In this document: one piece after another, positions 21,968-34,185 of the stretch | Layout of the letters: every line of letters begins with the position of its first letter | How positions within the stretch are numbered: position 1 is the first letter of the stretch | NCBI GenBank assembly: GCA_022570795.1 | Contig: JAKUDP010000002.1 | Location: 2,976,001-3,040,000, forward strand | Reading direction: 5' to 3' | Length of the DNA stretch: 64,000 bases | Origin: Sphaerulina vaccinii | Taxonomy: Eukaryota > Ascomycota > Dothideomycetes > Mycosphaerellales > Mycosphaerellaceae | Program-made: the position numbers and the translations under genes | Notes under the pieces: generated by a model | The model's database searches: none | What the model was told of the DNA's origin: nothing | The model's input: the letters and a program-made list of their open reading frames with translations, nothing else

Positions 21968-24900
21968 AAGGTCCTCGGGCGCAAGCCATTAGCTGACTTT
22001 TCCCAGATTTTCGAGTGAGGGGTTGGAGTTCTGGAGATGGGATGATACCCGCGAGGGAGGTTTGCAGAATTGATACGTACTACTAGGTATGCAATGACGA
22101 ATATGAGTTTCTATGAGTGCATCAATCGCCTGCAGTGGGAACTTTGCAATACATGTGTCCACCAACGTATTTGAGATTGAGCGCGCGGATCTTGTCGTCA
22201 GAACGCGGCCACATCGTGTGCTGTCTCTCGCATATGCTGACTGGCCGAGACTTCGTATCCATCCTGCCTGACAGCTGTACTGTTTCGTGATGTCCAGATC
22301 GAGAGATGAAGGCAAGTCGATACAAGTGAATAGTCACAATCGTGAATGAGCAACATTTTGGAAATATCGTTAATTTAACCTTTCTTGCATCCTGACTACA
22401 ATTGCCATTCGTTGGGGCTGTAAGCTTCCAGAAACTTATGAGAGGTAGCAAGGATCAAGACCATCTACTCGTCTTGTTGATCAAATGTCGTCGAGGCACC
22501 TCGTCGTCGTCCCAGAAGTTCCGGGCAACCCTAAGCAGGTGGATCTGCCTGTTATGACTTTCAGGTACAGAAGTAAGCAGGTGTGATGTGCACCTGTAGG
22601 CTTACGGGAGAGACCTTAAAGTCCCAGAGCCATCCCATGCTCGTCTACAAGGTCTTTCCAACGTGACAGGCGGGTTCTGGTAGAGGTCTAGAACTCGCAT
22701 CCTTGTAGTCAGCCACAGCTGCCACGTCTGCCTTCTGAGGTGATACTGGTGAGAATCGAGCAGTGATGGAGTTGACGTATCTCAGCTGCGACAACTTACC
22801 ATGACCACCAATATCTCTCGTTTCGCGGGAATTCGTTGTCAAGGCACACGGGCAAGCGTCAGCGACGACAGAAATTTCAGAGCGAACGCGTATCAAGGGT
22901 ATTGTCTGACCGTCAGATGTTCATCGTCAATCGAGAAACTATGGCTCTGCGGCCTTGAAGATATATGGTAGTGTTGAACATGCTAATGCCAGCTTCTTGG
23001 ATCGAGATCAGGCTGACATTCAACTCAGCGTGTCGCTGCATCATATGAAAGTTGTGGCCGAACCCGACATGTTGGAATACAGCTAATACGTCCGTTCCTT
23101 GCACTCAGGTCGTCTGAAACAGGAGAGCAAGAGCTTGTTGACGAGTTCCAAGTAGGCAAATGTGCGATTGCATAATGATGCCTAGATCCTGCCATTCTCG
23201 CGGAGTCGACTTCCGCGAATTCCAGAAAACAGACTACAAGTGGCTGTACTGCAACGCTCCGCACGTGTGAGGGAATCCATCGTTGCATGTAGCCCGTCCT
23301 TGTGTGAGGTATCGGAAGAGGATAGTTCGGAGAGGCAGTATTCATGGTCCACACCAGTCCACAATCTACAATAAGTGTAGCCCTTGCACAGGGACTCGCT
23401 GCCAGTGATCAAAGTCGTGCGACATGGTATTGTTGCAGCTCAGAAGGAATCTGTCGCCGGCCTTGGCATTCGCCAGTGCATACTTTCGTATCAGAAGTCG
23501 TCCATATCATCAGCCTTCGCTCCTGATCGTACCCGCAATACCAGTAGTCGTTGAGGTTGGTTTTGCTTCTTGTACTTTCCTTGAGGACCGGGATCTGGTC
23601 CCTGGAGATGCGATAAGAGATTTCGATTCATCGCACACGATCGTGACTCTCCTCAGCTCATCAGCACTGGCTCGCAGCACATACCGCGTGACCGGCTAGT
23701 TATAGACGATTGACTGACAGCCTCGGAGGAGGTACTTATATGCTTGTCTCTTCTAGCGCATGGCCAGGACCCGAAGCGCTGTTGTGCCTATATGGACATG
23801 ATGAGAGTGATGAAATGGTGGGTGCGGAAGAGCTTGTGTGGATATCGACCTTGTACGAAAGTGCTTGACCAGGGTAATCCTTCATGTGCGCCGGGCGGAG
23901 CGGGAGGTACAAAGCCAGTATTGTGCCAGCAACAGCTGTGACTACCCGTCACGGCGCCGCCAGTGCATCTTCAGGGCGCACACCGAAGGATGTTCAAGTG
24001 CTCGAGTGCCACCCATGGAGCCGGCTCGTCGTGAACGACTTGAGGAGTGGAGTCGGGAGGCACAGAATCGATGTGGTCCGAGAAAAGGTCACGCTCTCTG
24101 TTCCTTTTTGCGCGAAAACCACACGACCAGCCAATAGACGCATCGACCGGTTCCATCGAATTCAGAGTTCAACTCTAAAAGCTACATCCTCGCCGGCTCA
24201 TCGAGCCAACGCTGAGCAATAGCGAGCTTGCTATGCCTCTGACTGGCAGGAACAAGAAACGCCAGCATTCGGCTGTCTGCACTGGTCGCAAGTCGCAACC
24301 GTATCGGCTGTGTGGTTGTGTCTGCAGGTCAAAAAGTCGGCCTCGCTCGCCTCTCGCTTCCCGCCGCTTGTCTCTCCAGGTTCTGTCTGGTGAGATGGTC
24401 GTTCTCCAGGGCTTTCTCGAGCTGCCGGGTGGCGCCAATGGCTTCCCCGGTTTTAGCGCATTTTTCGCTCACTGCATTGCCAGGAACAGCGGCCAATGTG
24501 CGATGCGGAACTCATCAGAGGCGGACAGATGAGGATGGGTGAGACAGAAGACCTGGGTCCCTCCCCCACACAAGGTTCGCGCGTGTGGCTGATGAAGTGT
24601 TGCGATAGAGGTGATTGGCACTGGCACAGACCTGGCCCGATACTTTGGGTCGCACGCTCTCCCGCTGCAACTGCAACCAAGAGACCAGGACTCGGTCGGG
24701 ACTTGTGTGAGCAGCAGAAGTGAGAGTTGTGGCCTTACCACTTTCACACATCTTCAGTCCCACGCCCATCATCCTTCTCCCACACACCAACAGTCTCATC
24801 GGCCTCATCATATTCCACCAGTCGCGCACTTCATCGCTTCACCGCATTGCTCCATTTGCTGCCCCGTTTCTCGACACCTCGCACTTTGCATGCCCGACCG

Positions 24901-25298
24901 CACGTCGCGTCCTGGCCATCGTTCTGACCGATTCGCGTCGCAACAATCTTCTACCAACTGCTATATTGGATCGCTTGCTTGAATTGACTCATCGGCGCGT
25001 TCATTCACGCTTTGCGCGCCGATTTGCCGGCTGCATTCACTCCGAGCTCATTCCACGCGCGCAGCCTCAGAGCTCCCAGAGATCAGAGTACCGGCGGGCT
25101 TCATATGCTTGGGCTCAGGACGCGCACGACCGGCATTGAAAAGTGGCCCTAGATCGTCGCTTATTACAGCAGAGCATTTGGCGAGCACTTTCCGACCCAC
25201 CCTCACGTCGTCCACATCGTGGGACGACGTGCATGCGCTAGAAACCGCAAGGACTACTGCCTCAGGCTTCCAGGACACCACCATATCTATACCCGTCC
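21968..25298. other. 3.3-kb intergenic stretch, no supported gene
   Basis: All open frames here are short and mutually contradictory. The 3' UTR of the annexin gene occupies the beginning. The pyrimidine-rich DNA from about 24700 to 25290 is probably the long 5' leader of the Whi3-like gene, a common feature of that family (inference). Composition is normal, with no RIP signature. Confidence 0.5.
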
Positions 25299-27026
25299 AT
25301 GGGTGAGCCAGGATCAAGCAACGGCCAGGTTCGCAGGACCACTGGCAGCAGTATGTTTCCTCGGAGCCCTTTTGGCCCCAGCGGCACCTCGCCGCCTACT
25401 CCAGCCTTTCGCACAGATGTGTTCGGACAGAGCTCCGGCGCAAGCTCTGGTCAGATATATCCTACTTCTCCAACCGCTGAACGCCATCCTAACGACCGCA
25501 ACGGCGCCATGCCTGCTTTGTCGGCCACCGTTTCTGATCCTGCCAACTTCGTCTGGGATGGTCGTCTGGCACCTGCCGTGCTGATCCGCAGACTTCCGCG
25601 CAACATCGGCATTGAGGCCATCCAGAGTATGCTAATCTTCGCTGGCGACCTGATCGATACAGAGCTCATCACATCACCCTATACCGAGGATCGAGAGCGA
25701 GGCTTCGCCACAGCTTTAGCCCGTTTCCAGACAGCTGACAGTGCGATCGAGGCTCAGCGCAAGCTCCACGGAAGACCTAACACATCCCGAGAAGCGAACA
25801 TGATCGTCGAAGCATACAGCACTGGGGCGATCAATGGAGCATACGAGAGGCGCAACACTATCGATGGGACTTATATTCGTACGCAGAATAGCTCAGCCTC
25901 CTCAGGTCGCTCACGATTCAACAGCACTTTTCAGACGACCGAGCGAGTCACGCCACCATTGCACACTCCGAACTCTGGAATCAACGGCGATTTCCCGACT
26001 CCTGAGAACAGTGCGCATTTCCAGAATCTTTTCTCGCCTCAGTCTCCTTTGACGAATGGAACGGATGGCAATCACCGCATCACCGGCAAATCGATGATCA
26101 ACGATGATACTGCTGACGACGAGACCGGAGAGCTACTGAAAGACCCCATCGCTTACGCCAAGAGCGGACAGCAGATGCGACGAGCTACCAATCCTGCTAT
26201 CCCAGTCACCAGATTTGGCAGTCTGTCATTGAACACCCCCAATGGCGACCAAAGCAGCGCGCTGTCGCCGGTAGGCAATGGTTTCGTCTCGCCACGCACC
26301 AATGGATCGGGCTCGACAGCGTTAGGACAAATGGGGTCGAACATTGAGCCAACATATACTCACAACTATCCTCGTCCGCAATATCCACCGGTGAATCCAG
26401 CAGATCAGAACCCTCCATGCAACACGCTCTACGTTGGCAATCTGCCGATTGATACTTCGGAGGACGAATTGAAATCGCTCTTTTCGAAGGTCCGTGGGTA
26501 TAAGAGATTGTGCTTCCGGACCAAGGCCAACGGGCCCATGTGCTTCGTGGAGTTTGAAGATGTCAGCTTTGCTACCAAGGCACTGCATGAGCTATATGGA
26601 CATCCGCTCCATAACAGTATCAAAGGAGGTATCAGACTCAGCTTCTCCAAGAATCCACTTGGTGTGCGGTCCGTTCAGTCTAACGGCATGGGGCCGCATC
26701 CGGTCATGTCTCCCCAAGCTATGGCTCCTGGTTTTTCGGGCATGGCAAATGGTGGCAACTTCAGCGCAGTCTCTGGACCACCTCCAGGCCTGGGCTCTCC
26801 GCCTGGACTAAGCGCTGGTGCCAATTACCGTGCAGGTTCGACTGGCATGGACGCCATGTTTTCCAATCCATTCGCCCAGAGTACAGACTTCGGAGCTCAG
26901 CTTAGCCCACGCAACTACTCCGGTGGCGTTCCGCAGCCACTCGGTTCTGGCACGTTTGGTAGAGAGCCTCGGAACGGCTACAACGAGGCTCAGAATGGCT
27001 ATTCCGACTATGCCCTGGGTCGCTAG
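25299..27026 (+). CDS. WHI3: Whi3/Scw1-type RNA-binding protein
   Basis: A single uninterrupted frame of 575 residues. Residues ~85-165 (APAVLIRRLPRNIGIEAIQS..., GFATALARFQTADSAIEAQR) form a degenerate RRM. Residues ~372-450 form a canonical RRM with RNP2 (LYVGNLP) and RNP1-like (GPMCFVEFED) motifs, followed by GGIRLSFSKNPLGVR, a hallmark of the Whi3/Scw1 family. The segments between and after are Ser/Pro/Asn/Gly-rich and disordered. In yeasts Whi3 binds mRNAs such as the G1 cyclin message and controls cell size and wall integrity; a similar role is expected here. The next in-frame Met is at residue 19, so the exact start is slightly uncertain. Confidence 0.9.
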   Translation: MGEPGSSNGQVRRTTGSSMFPRSPFGPSGTSPPTPAFRTDVFGQSSGASSGQIYPTSPTAERHPNDRNGAMPALSATVSDPANFVWDGRLAPAVLIRRLPRNIGIEAIQSMLIFAGDLIDTELITSPYTEDRERGFATALARFQTADSAIEAQRKLHGRPNTSREANMIVEAYSTGAINGAYERRNTIDGTYIRTQNSSASSGRSRFNSTFQTTERVTPPLHTPNSGINGDFPTPENSAHFQNLFSPQSPLTNGTDGNHRITGKSMINDDTADDETGELLKDPIAYAKSGQQMRRATNPAIPVTRFGSLSLNTPNGDQSSALSPVGNGFVSPRTNGSGSTALGQMGSNIEPTYTHNYPRPQYPPVNPADQNPPCNTLYVGNLPIDTSEDELKSLFSKVRGYKRLCFRTKANGPMCFVEFEDVSFATKALHELYGHPLHNSIKGGIRLSFSKNPLGVRSVQSNGMGPHPVMSPQAMAPGFSGMANGGNFSAVSGPPPGLGSPPGLSAGANYRAGSTGMDAMFSNPFAQSTDFGAQLSPRNYSGGVPQPLGSGTFGREPRNGYNEAQNGYSDYALGR

Positions 27027-28440
27027 ATTGGCACCTTCACTCGTGTACAAGAACGCCTTTATGCTTTCTTTTGGGTACTGGGAAGCTGGACACTCGTGAC
27101 TGATGCTAGGCATGCCTCAGCGACGAGAAACAAACTTTTGCCATGGGAAGGCTTTGACTCATTTGATTACGCAGGTTACGACACATCGTTCGCGGCGCAT
27201 GGCATGGCTTACTAAACGACATATATTTACGAGCGGAGGCTTTTTGTTTGGTCAATGTTTTCTTTGCGAGATTCCCCCTTTGCGCATGATCGGGACCATT
27301 ACATCGGCGTTTTGTGGGGAGATGATACACTATTCATCAATGAGCCTTCTCCAACGACAAGGACTGATAGCATTACGGGACGGCATGAGCGAGAGGTTCT
27401 TTGACACTCTTTTCACGAACAGCATGCAGTGCTATATCATTGCACTCGAGGGCAACCTGGCTACATGTGGTAGAAGAATAAGCGGAGTCGGGTACGAAAA
27501 GATCAGGCAGAATTTCTTGCGGGACACAAGATGTGCAGGCTTGCTATCTTCTGGACAAGGTGTGCATGGGGAGCATGAAGCGGTGTGGGGCGGGAAGTTA
27601 TGCGTTTACTGATTTCATCACACCATCTTTTCACGGCCGGTTCTCTGTTTGGATTTTTTCTATCTGCGGCATATCGGGAATGGACGGGCAAAATGAGTAG
27701 AGCTCATGTAGAAACCACGCTGAGCACGCGGTAGAAGCAAAAATCCGTTCTTGTTCTTAATGCGCCTCTTCGTATATGTACCTGGATTTTCGGATACCAC
27801 TCCGACAGACAAAGTCATCACAGGTAAGTAAAGGGATCACATAGTCCGTCGCTCTTTCCTCAACCTCCTACTATTGCATTTGCCTTGATCAGTAAACAGC
27901 CCACAGCCAGCGCATATATGGATCGGCTCAGACCGACTTAGTTTATTGCTGGTGGTCTAATGCGCTGCCATGACTCTGTCCAAGTCGGCCCGCCAGGTGC
28001 CGTGATTCGGCTTCTTGTCACAAAGTGTGTGATAGCTATCATCCCGATGAGCTGTCACCAGTGCACCAAGGCACTTCTCTCATGCACGTTAGCGAAAGTG
28101 TGAAGAAACTTAGGACAGGGATGAAGTGCATAAAGTGCATGCTCGACATTATAGCCGCCGCTTCACAGGCGCTGATCCCTTACCATGATGTCGATCTCAA
28201 CGATTTGAAGAATGAGAAGTCTATCAAGGACCTTCGTGACTCGATATAGGCAAGGAACGGTTCACTTTGAGGCGTGGCAAAATGGTTTGTTGGGCACAAT
28301 AAGGTAGCCTTGTATGATGACAGCTATAGCACTTATATCAGCATTTGCAACTGGGATAAGCGTTCATCATTCACTACTTGCTCAGAGCATGCCCTAGCTT
28401 GCCCAGAACTCCCAATGTCGTTCCAGATGCTGATCATCTT
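27027..28440. other. 3' region of the Whi3-like gene and spacer
   Basis: The plus-strand frame at 27103-27612 is probably 3' UTR: it lacks any domain and has unlikely composition. A 74-codon frame at 28025-28249 is Lys/Asp/Leu-rich but unsupported. The end of the spacer is the 3' flank of the WD40 gene. Confidence 0.5.
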
Positions 28441-29574
28441 CTACCGCCACAATCCATAAGCGCCTTCGGTGAACTTCCAGAGCTTCACTGTACCGTCTTC
28501 GCTGCCTGTAGCATAGAGTCGCCCATCTGGACTGAAGCATGTCGTCCACACTGGACCGTGATGACCCCGGCCAGTTTCTAGCTCTCGTCCACTTTCGAAG
28601 TCCCAGACGTGGACCCACGTGTCGTTAGGACATCCAGTCACGAAACGCTTCGCGTCGCCGTTCAGCGCTACACTCGCTACCTCTCGGTCTGTGGGGATGT
28701 GCTTGATGAGCTGACCTGGCCGGCCCCCATCGAAGAAGTAGATGTTCTTGCCGGCAGCAACACTGATGATGCCATTTGGGTAACCGTCGAAGCCGGAATT
28801 GAGCTCACAGGATCCGGGCAAACCCTCAATATCGTAAGTCGCAATACAAGAGCGCGTGCTTAGGTTCCACCAGCGAATTTTCTTGTCATCTGCGGCGGTG
28901 ATGATGATGTTAAAGTCACGCGACCATATGATGGACTTGATAGCACCCTGATGCTCTCCGGCTCCTATCTCATACGATGGTGGATCGGGGTTTGCAGGGC
29001 CAGTCGTCGTTCCATTCGGCTCTTCTCCTGGTGTCTGCACGTTGCTGCTTGTGCCGGACAAATCAAAGATGCGCAATTTCTTCTCCATACCGCCTGTGGC
29101 CAAGACCTGTGGTCGATCCTGGGGTGGGAATGCCACAGCTCGAACAATGTGATTGTGCTGAAGTGTATGGAGAGTCTCTCCAGTGAAGGTATCCCATACT
29201 TTGGCAGAGAAATCGGCCGAACCAGTAGCTGCCAGAGTCGCATCGTCGGACAGCCTAGCACTCCAAACGGCACCTTTGTGGCCAATGAACGTACCAATCC
29301 AATCACCCGTAAGGCCGTCGCGCAGCATTGGATTGTTGTCCTTGCATGCTGAAATCATGTAATACTGAGAGGTAGAGCCGGAATCGGACAGTTGAGACGA
29401 GAAGGACACATGAGTGATCGGGCGGGAATGGCCATGACATGTGAGAGGCACGATTTTCGTGATCTCTGAACCACAGTCAGATTTTGTAGCCTTAATCGAT
29501 ATTGCCTAGTTGACGAATCTGTACATACCGGTCGTGATGCCAGCTTCATCTTGACGCTTGAAGGCAAAGTCCAT
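28441..29574 (-). CDS. WD40-repeat protein, STRAP/Unrip-like
   Basis: Two exons (29574-29529, 29465-28441) encode 356 residues starting MDFAFKRQDEAGITTEITKI. WD40 blades are visible throughout, for example GHKGAVWSARLSDDATLAATGSADFSAKVWD (given here across two motif lengths), HNHIVRAVAF, HQGAIKSIIWSRD, KKIRWWNLST and GPVWTTCFSPDGRLYATG-x-EDGTVKLW. Order and spacing match the STRAP/Unrip family, a seven-bladed propeller that in animals binds the SMN complex and receptor kinases. The fungal role is probably as an adaptor in RNA-protein assembly. Residues ~130-155 are a Pro/Gly/Thr-rich insertion. Its promoter is shared with nudE. Confidence 0.88.
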
Positions 29575-30536
29575 GGTGACTGGGCAGTATGAGATATGCT
29601 AAATGAAGGACCACGCCTGATGTCTCTCCCATTCAGGTCCTTGACAAACTCTCTATGAGATATGCGGAGCTCCCTGGTTTGCCCGGATATGACTGTCGAG
29701 ATTTCGGGCTCGTGCCGCTGTAATATTCTCTTCTTTGTTCTCGTTGTGGTAGTTCGTCAAATCGTAAGTCGTAATGGCACGCCGGACACCGCACCAATGC
29801 TGCACCGATGGTTCAGACGAGGAAGAAGCGAAAGAAAAGACAGACGGGGAGCAAAGCAATCACATGCTATTGCAGGAGGTGGAATGGGCGCAGAGTACAG
29901 TCGATGCAAACAAGGGCTAGTCGGGTACGTCTCCGTGAGAACCATATAAACTAAGATCCATGCAATCGCGTCTGGAGAACATTTATGGTCTACGGTCGCC
30001 CAGCAGTGGGTAGGGCCTCTTCAGAGGGTGTGAATAATATGACCACAACGCGCCCCTCATCACTACACGTCGTCGTCGTGTCCATTGGCAGATTCGCGTG
30101 TGTCGAGGAGGGAGACAGGAGGGCGGTAATTACAATCGCAAAGCACGTGCACATGCGAGCAGTGCGGGAAGGTGGCGCTATTCTTGTGTAGGCGTTTCAG
30201 TGTTGACAGCCTCCACAACAAGCTCTCCCAGCTCTCCCTTTCGATCAGCCAGCCGGCCATGGCGACGAGGGACTCGACAACAACACATGCAACACCGACG
30301 AACTAGCCGATGGAAACCTCCTGCACTGGATCTGGACTGGAATACTGGACTTGCTGGACCTGGACACTTGCAACTGGCTTGCCGGCTTGAGACATCGCAA
30401 TCATACACGACACAGACACGACCCAGGCAGCAACGCGTCCACCACGACACCTGCTTTGCGCAGAAACGAAATACATACTCTCTGGAGGCTCTGTGGAGGT
30501 AGAATGCGCCGGTAGCATCGCGCGTCAACGAGCAGC
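29575..30536. other. divergent promoter between the WD40 gene and nudE
   Basis: About 960 bases with no supported gene. CACA- and GACACA-rich sequence just before 30537 looks like the nudE leader. Confidence 0.5.
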
Positions 30537-32357
30537 ATGTCATCCTCACCGCTGCGACCCGGCGCAGACCTCAAAGAGCAACTGGAATGGTACAAAACCC
30601 AATATGCGCAACTCGAGACCGATCTTGCCGATTTCCAGGCCTCCAGTAAGGATCTGGAGGAGCAGCTGGAGAAGGACATAGAAGCAGCCGAAAAGAATGA
30701 GCGCAAATTCAAGGAGCAGGTCGAGAAGCTGAACTTTGAGGTGGATGAGTGGAAATCGAAACATAAACAGGCAAAGGACGAAGCCAATCGAGCGCAAAAT
30801 GCCCTACAAAAAGAGGTCACGTCGATGCGAGAGGACAATCGTGCGTTGCAGCTGAAGCTGCGAGACATTGAGGTTACGAATGATGATTATGAACGACAAG
30901 CGCGCAATACGGAATTCGAGAAAGATGACCTGGAAAGCAAGTACAACGCCGCGATCGAGCGGGGCGTCTTGTTTGAAGAGACCATAAAGCAAGGCGAACA
31001 AGAACGAGAGGGCTTGCGAGTGGAAACGCAACGACTGAGGGACGATTTGGGAGATCTGAAGGTGGAGAACGAGATCACATTGGAAAAGCTGCGCCTCGCA
31101 CATCAAACCATTGACGAGCTTCGATCGAGCAGACCGTCGTCGTTGGCAGTGGGCAATTTGCGAGCCCGAAGTCCTGGCAGCGAAGCCAGTGGTATGACAC
31201 CTCTGTCTCCAACCGCATCAACCCCACCACCGAAGTCTGACACGGCTTCAGATGCGCCGACACCTCCATCTCCGCCGTTGTCAGATGCACCGGCAACTGT
31301 GAAGACCGAGCACAAGACGCCTGTGCCGGTAAAGAGGAAATCGCTGATACCAGATTCTGGACCAACGCCACGTCAGTCTCTGTACGGACCTCGAGGATTG
31401 CCCAAACACTCCAGAGGTCCTTCTTTGGCATCAAGCAGCAGCACTGCGGTGTCTGGGACAATGAAACCACCGAGCAGACCCAGAACACGCCCGAGCAACG
31501 CGCCGGAGAAGCTGCCCCGTTCAGACTCTTTGTACCAAATCAGAGGCCTCATTGGCAGGATGCAGAAGATCGAGGAACGGGTGCATTCTGCACGATCGAA
31601 GCTGCCTACGCCAGGGACACCTCGAGGATCGCCACGTGCCGGGCCTGCGCTAGGCGAAGGCATTCCCTCATCGGTGACAGTACGGCGTAGCATGAAACGA
31701 CCAAGCGCAAGCACCACATCGTCGGTGCTGCAAGAAGATGATGCCGAGGACTCGTCGCCAAGTGGCGGTGCACGAAGAGACAGCCACATCAAGCGATTAT
31801 CCTATAGCATCCCCAGGCCTGCATCGGCTATGTCTCGCAGATCAGATGTGCATGAGCGACCTCCTTCAGCTATGGAACGCCCACCATCTGCGGCGGCGAA
31901 TAGGCCTAGCAGCCGAGCATCAGGAGCCAGACCGCCAAGTAGGACAGGCGCACGTACCGATCTGGGCCATTATTCGCGACCAACCACTGCCAGTACGGCT
32001 GCTGCCTCGTTAGGGCGGCCCCGATCTAGCATGGCCGGAAGCTATGCACTGGGCACAGCACGTGGGCACCGGCCCAGTACAAGCATAAGCGAGGACAGGA
32101 GGCAAGAGGCACAAAGTGAAGAATCGATGCTTGTGACTCCACCCAAACGCAGAACTACGCTGGACCGAAGTGGTTTGCCAACGCCAGGGTTTCTGTCCAA
32201 AAGCATAGGACCTGGTACAAAGCCACCTACAAGCAAGTCAAGAACAAGCACGATTACATCCAGGCCGAGTGGCAAGTTCAGCCCTTCCAAGGATGATAAC
32301 GAATTGATGCCGCCGCCTCGAAGGAAACAAATGAGTGATGTTGGTGAGACATATTAG
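30537..32357 (+). CDS. nudE: nuclear distribution protein NudE
   Basis: A single frame of 606 residues. Residues ~10-200 are an almost continuous coiled coil with heptad spacing (LKEQLEWYKTQYAQLETDL, EKNERKFKEQVEKLNFEVDE, RDDLGDLKVENEITLEKLR), the NudE/RO11 dimerisation and LIS1-binding region. Residues ~200-600 are disordered and rich in Ser, Pro, Arg and Thr, with a conserved fungal patch near residue 325 (RSDSLYQIRGLIGRMQKIEE). NudE links LIS1/NudF to cytoplasmic dynein and supports nuclear migration along hyphae. The start ATG at 30537 precedes the coiled coil directly. No intron is needed. Confidence 0.92.
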   Translation: MSSSPLRPGADLKEQLEWYKTQYAQLETDLADFQASSKDLEEQLEKDIEAAEKNERKFKEQVEKLNFEVDEWKSKHKQAKDEANRAQNALQKEVTSMREDNRALQLKLRDIEVTNDDYERQARNTEFEKDDLESKYNAAIERGVLFEETIKQGEQEREGLRVETQRLRDDLGDLKVENEITLEKLRLAHQTIDELRSSRPSSLAVGNLRARSPGSEASGMTPLSPTASTPPPKSDTASDAPTPPSPPLSDAPATVKTEHKTPVPVKRKSLIPDSGPTPRQSLYGPRGLPKHSRGPSLASSSSTAVSGTMKPPSRPRTRPSNAPEKLPRSDSLYQIRGLIGRMQKIEERVHSARSKLPTPGTPRGSPRAGPALGEGIPSSVTVRRSMKRPSASTTSSVLQEDDAEDSSPSGGARRDSHIKRLSYSIPRPASAMSRRSDVHERPPSAMERPPSAAANRPSSRASGARPPSRTGARTDLGHYSRPTTASTAAASLGRPRSSMAGSYALGTARGHRPSTSISEDRRQEAQSEESMLVTPPKRRTTLDRSGLPTPGFLSKSIGPGTKPPTSKSRTSTITSRPSGKFSPSKDDNELMPPPRRKQMSDVGETY

Positions 32358-33131
32358 AGCTCTGCGGATCAAGCTGTTGTACAGATGTACAATATGGGAG
32401 GATCTAGTGTCTCCGCGCACGGGTGTTGGTGAACGCCACATATCGGGTTCAGAGCAGAGTCATGGCTGACTGAACAATCTCACTGCTTACTACATGGCCC
32501 TCAGTAGGCGTGTACGTTGTGAAGCTGAAAGCTCGCCGAAAAGGGAGAATGATCATCAACAATGGGAACCTCGAATGACTGCTCAAAGATACTGTATATG
32601 CATGCTTTGCTAGTCAACATAAGTGATGATTAAGTCACACTCGTTCTTCGGTATACTCTGTTTCTAGATACAGTCATGCTGTGGCTATTTGATCCCACTA
32701 GATGGTCTGTCGATCTGAACACTTGGTACGAATCGACGACCTGCCTTATATCTTTGCGATCATGGCATGGCTCGTGTGACTTACGTGAAGTCCGAAGAAC
32801 ATGTGATGTGGCAGGTCAAGGTCACCGGGAAGCGAGCGTCGAATCCCGCCGAACATGCTTCTCGGACATTATGGTTTCAGTCGTGGACAGATGTAGTGAA
32901 TTATACGTGAGCTGTAGGCTTCTGCCACTGTTCTGAGACTGTGCCATCTTGTAGAGGAACCGACAGTGGAGAGCCGAATGCGAAGAATAGAGCATATCAC
33001 CATCTAATCATGTAGACGTCTGGTCGAAAGTGAATGCAAGGCTATTTTGAGTTCGTCAAGACTCTGTGACTGAGCCGTTCCGGCGCCCGAAGCATCCATG
33101 CGCCAATCGCCCTCGTGGAGGTCAGCCACTT
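32358..33131. other. 3' flank of nudE, no supported gene
   Basis: Short frames on both strands only. Nothing recognisable is seen. Confidence 0.5.
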
Positions 33132-33513
33132 TTAAGATCCGGACACGATAGCGACGTTCCCTGCAGGAGCTGTGGATGAGATGGGGACTGTAAAATAAGT
33201 TGTCCTGAAGATCTTGTGGACGATCGAAGGTGTGTTCACGGAGCATACCGAGAAGTTGATGAGGAGGACGCATGTCTCGAAAGCATTGAGTTGAGCAATC
33301 GGTTGGTGCATTGTGTACCTGGACAGCTGCATAGTGATGTCGCCCCAACCATGCGGAAGAAGGTATACGCATCGTCCTGGGCAGGGTCCCTGCTGCACTC
33401 CGCGTGGGCGAGCTCAACTCAACCCTCTGCATAATGGTACTCACCCACAGCTTATGTGGATTGTTGTGATCCCGAAACGTGCTGACAAGCTGATAACGAA
33501 TGTTGGTGGCCAT
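33132..33513 (-). CDS. possible small gene, two exons, unknown product
   Basis: Exon 33513-33445 encodes MATNIRYQLVSTFRDHNNPHKLW and ends at a perfect GTGAGT donor. A 52-nt intron with CAG acceptor at 33393-33394 leads in phase into a frame running to the stop at 33132, containing HGWGDITMQLSRYTMHQPI followed by AQLNAFETCVLLINF. The total is about 109 residues, or one fewer if the adjacent CAG three bases on is used. Composition is protein-like, unlike the overlapping 208-codon frame in another phase (33004-33630), which I reject. No domain is recognised. A further intron near 33216-33260 is possible. Confidence 0.35.
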
Positions 33514-34185
33514 TGAGTGCAGTTGAATGGTTTCCGTGCTCGCCCGACCAAGCAACGCAACGTGAAGTAGAGCCACAGTGTGTAACAAAAGGTTCAACGA
33601 TGGGCATGGCTGACGGAGTCTGAGCTGCATGAGCGCTTAGCCACTTCGGACATGGGTGGTTTGTTCAACGTGAAGCCCGTCGGGAGTAAATTATTGTAGA
33701 GCTCTGTGGTGTGTCAAATGGCCGAGAGTAACACATATACTCAACGACCTGCACGCTCCGGTGTGCGTCGTTCTTGCTGCTTCCTCGTTCTTCCCTCTTC
33801 ACCTCCTCCTCATCATCACCCGAATCCATAACCTACAGGCCAGTAGCTAGTTTCAGCCTGGCCAGACAGCGCAAGGCCGACATCACATTTACACACAGCT
33901 CGGTGTAATTCTAGTCGACATACCTAATCACTGGAGTAGCGGAGGTTTCTCTCGAACACACCGAGTATCTCGACATACTAGCTAATAGAGCGCCTGGAAA
34001 AGTTCTGGGCACTTCACTTACAATAACCCTGCTGCATCGTCACTTCCCCAGCATTTCGGGTTGAAGGCGTTTCTGGGCGGTGATCGGCATAACAGGTCTT
34101 GGGGAAAGCTCTTTTGCCGCAGAGTTCTTCTTGACAAGTTACAACTACACTTTCCAGCAATTTACTGAGAAAGACAACTGCGAAG
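33514..34185. other. ACC1 promoter and leader
   Basis: This spacer precedes the ACC1 start codon. The leader just upstream is A/C-rich (GAGAAAGACAACTGCGAAG), typical of highly expressed fungal genes. No gene is supported. Confidence 0.5.

Noticed and set aside
27103..27612. 169-codon plus-strand frame downstream of the Whi3-like gene
   Set aside because: No domain, odd composition, and its position suits the 3' UTR.
28025..28249. 74-codon plus-strand frame
   Set aside because: Protein-like in part (LNDLKNEKSIKDLRDSI) but too short, isolated and without splice or promoter support.
33004..33630. 208-codon minus-strand frame
   Set aside because: Reads through a canonical GTGAGT intron of the smaller candidate gene. 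Its composition is less protein-like than the spliced model.
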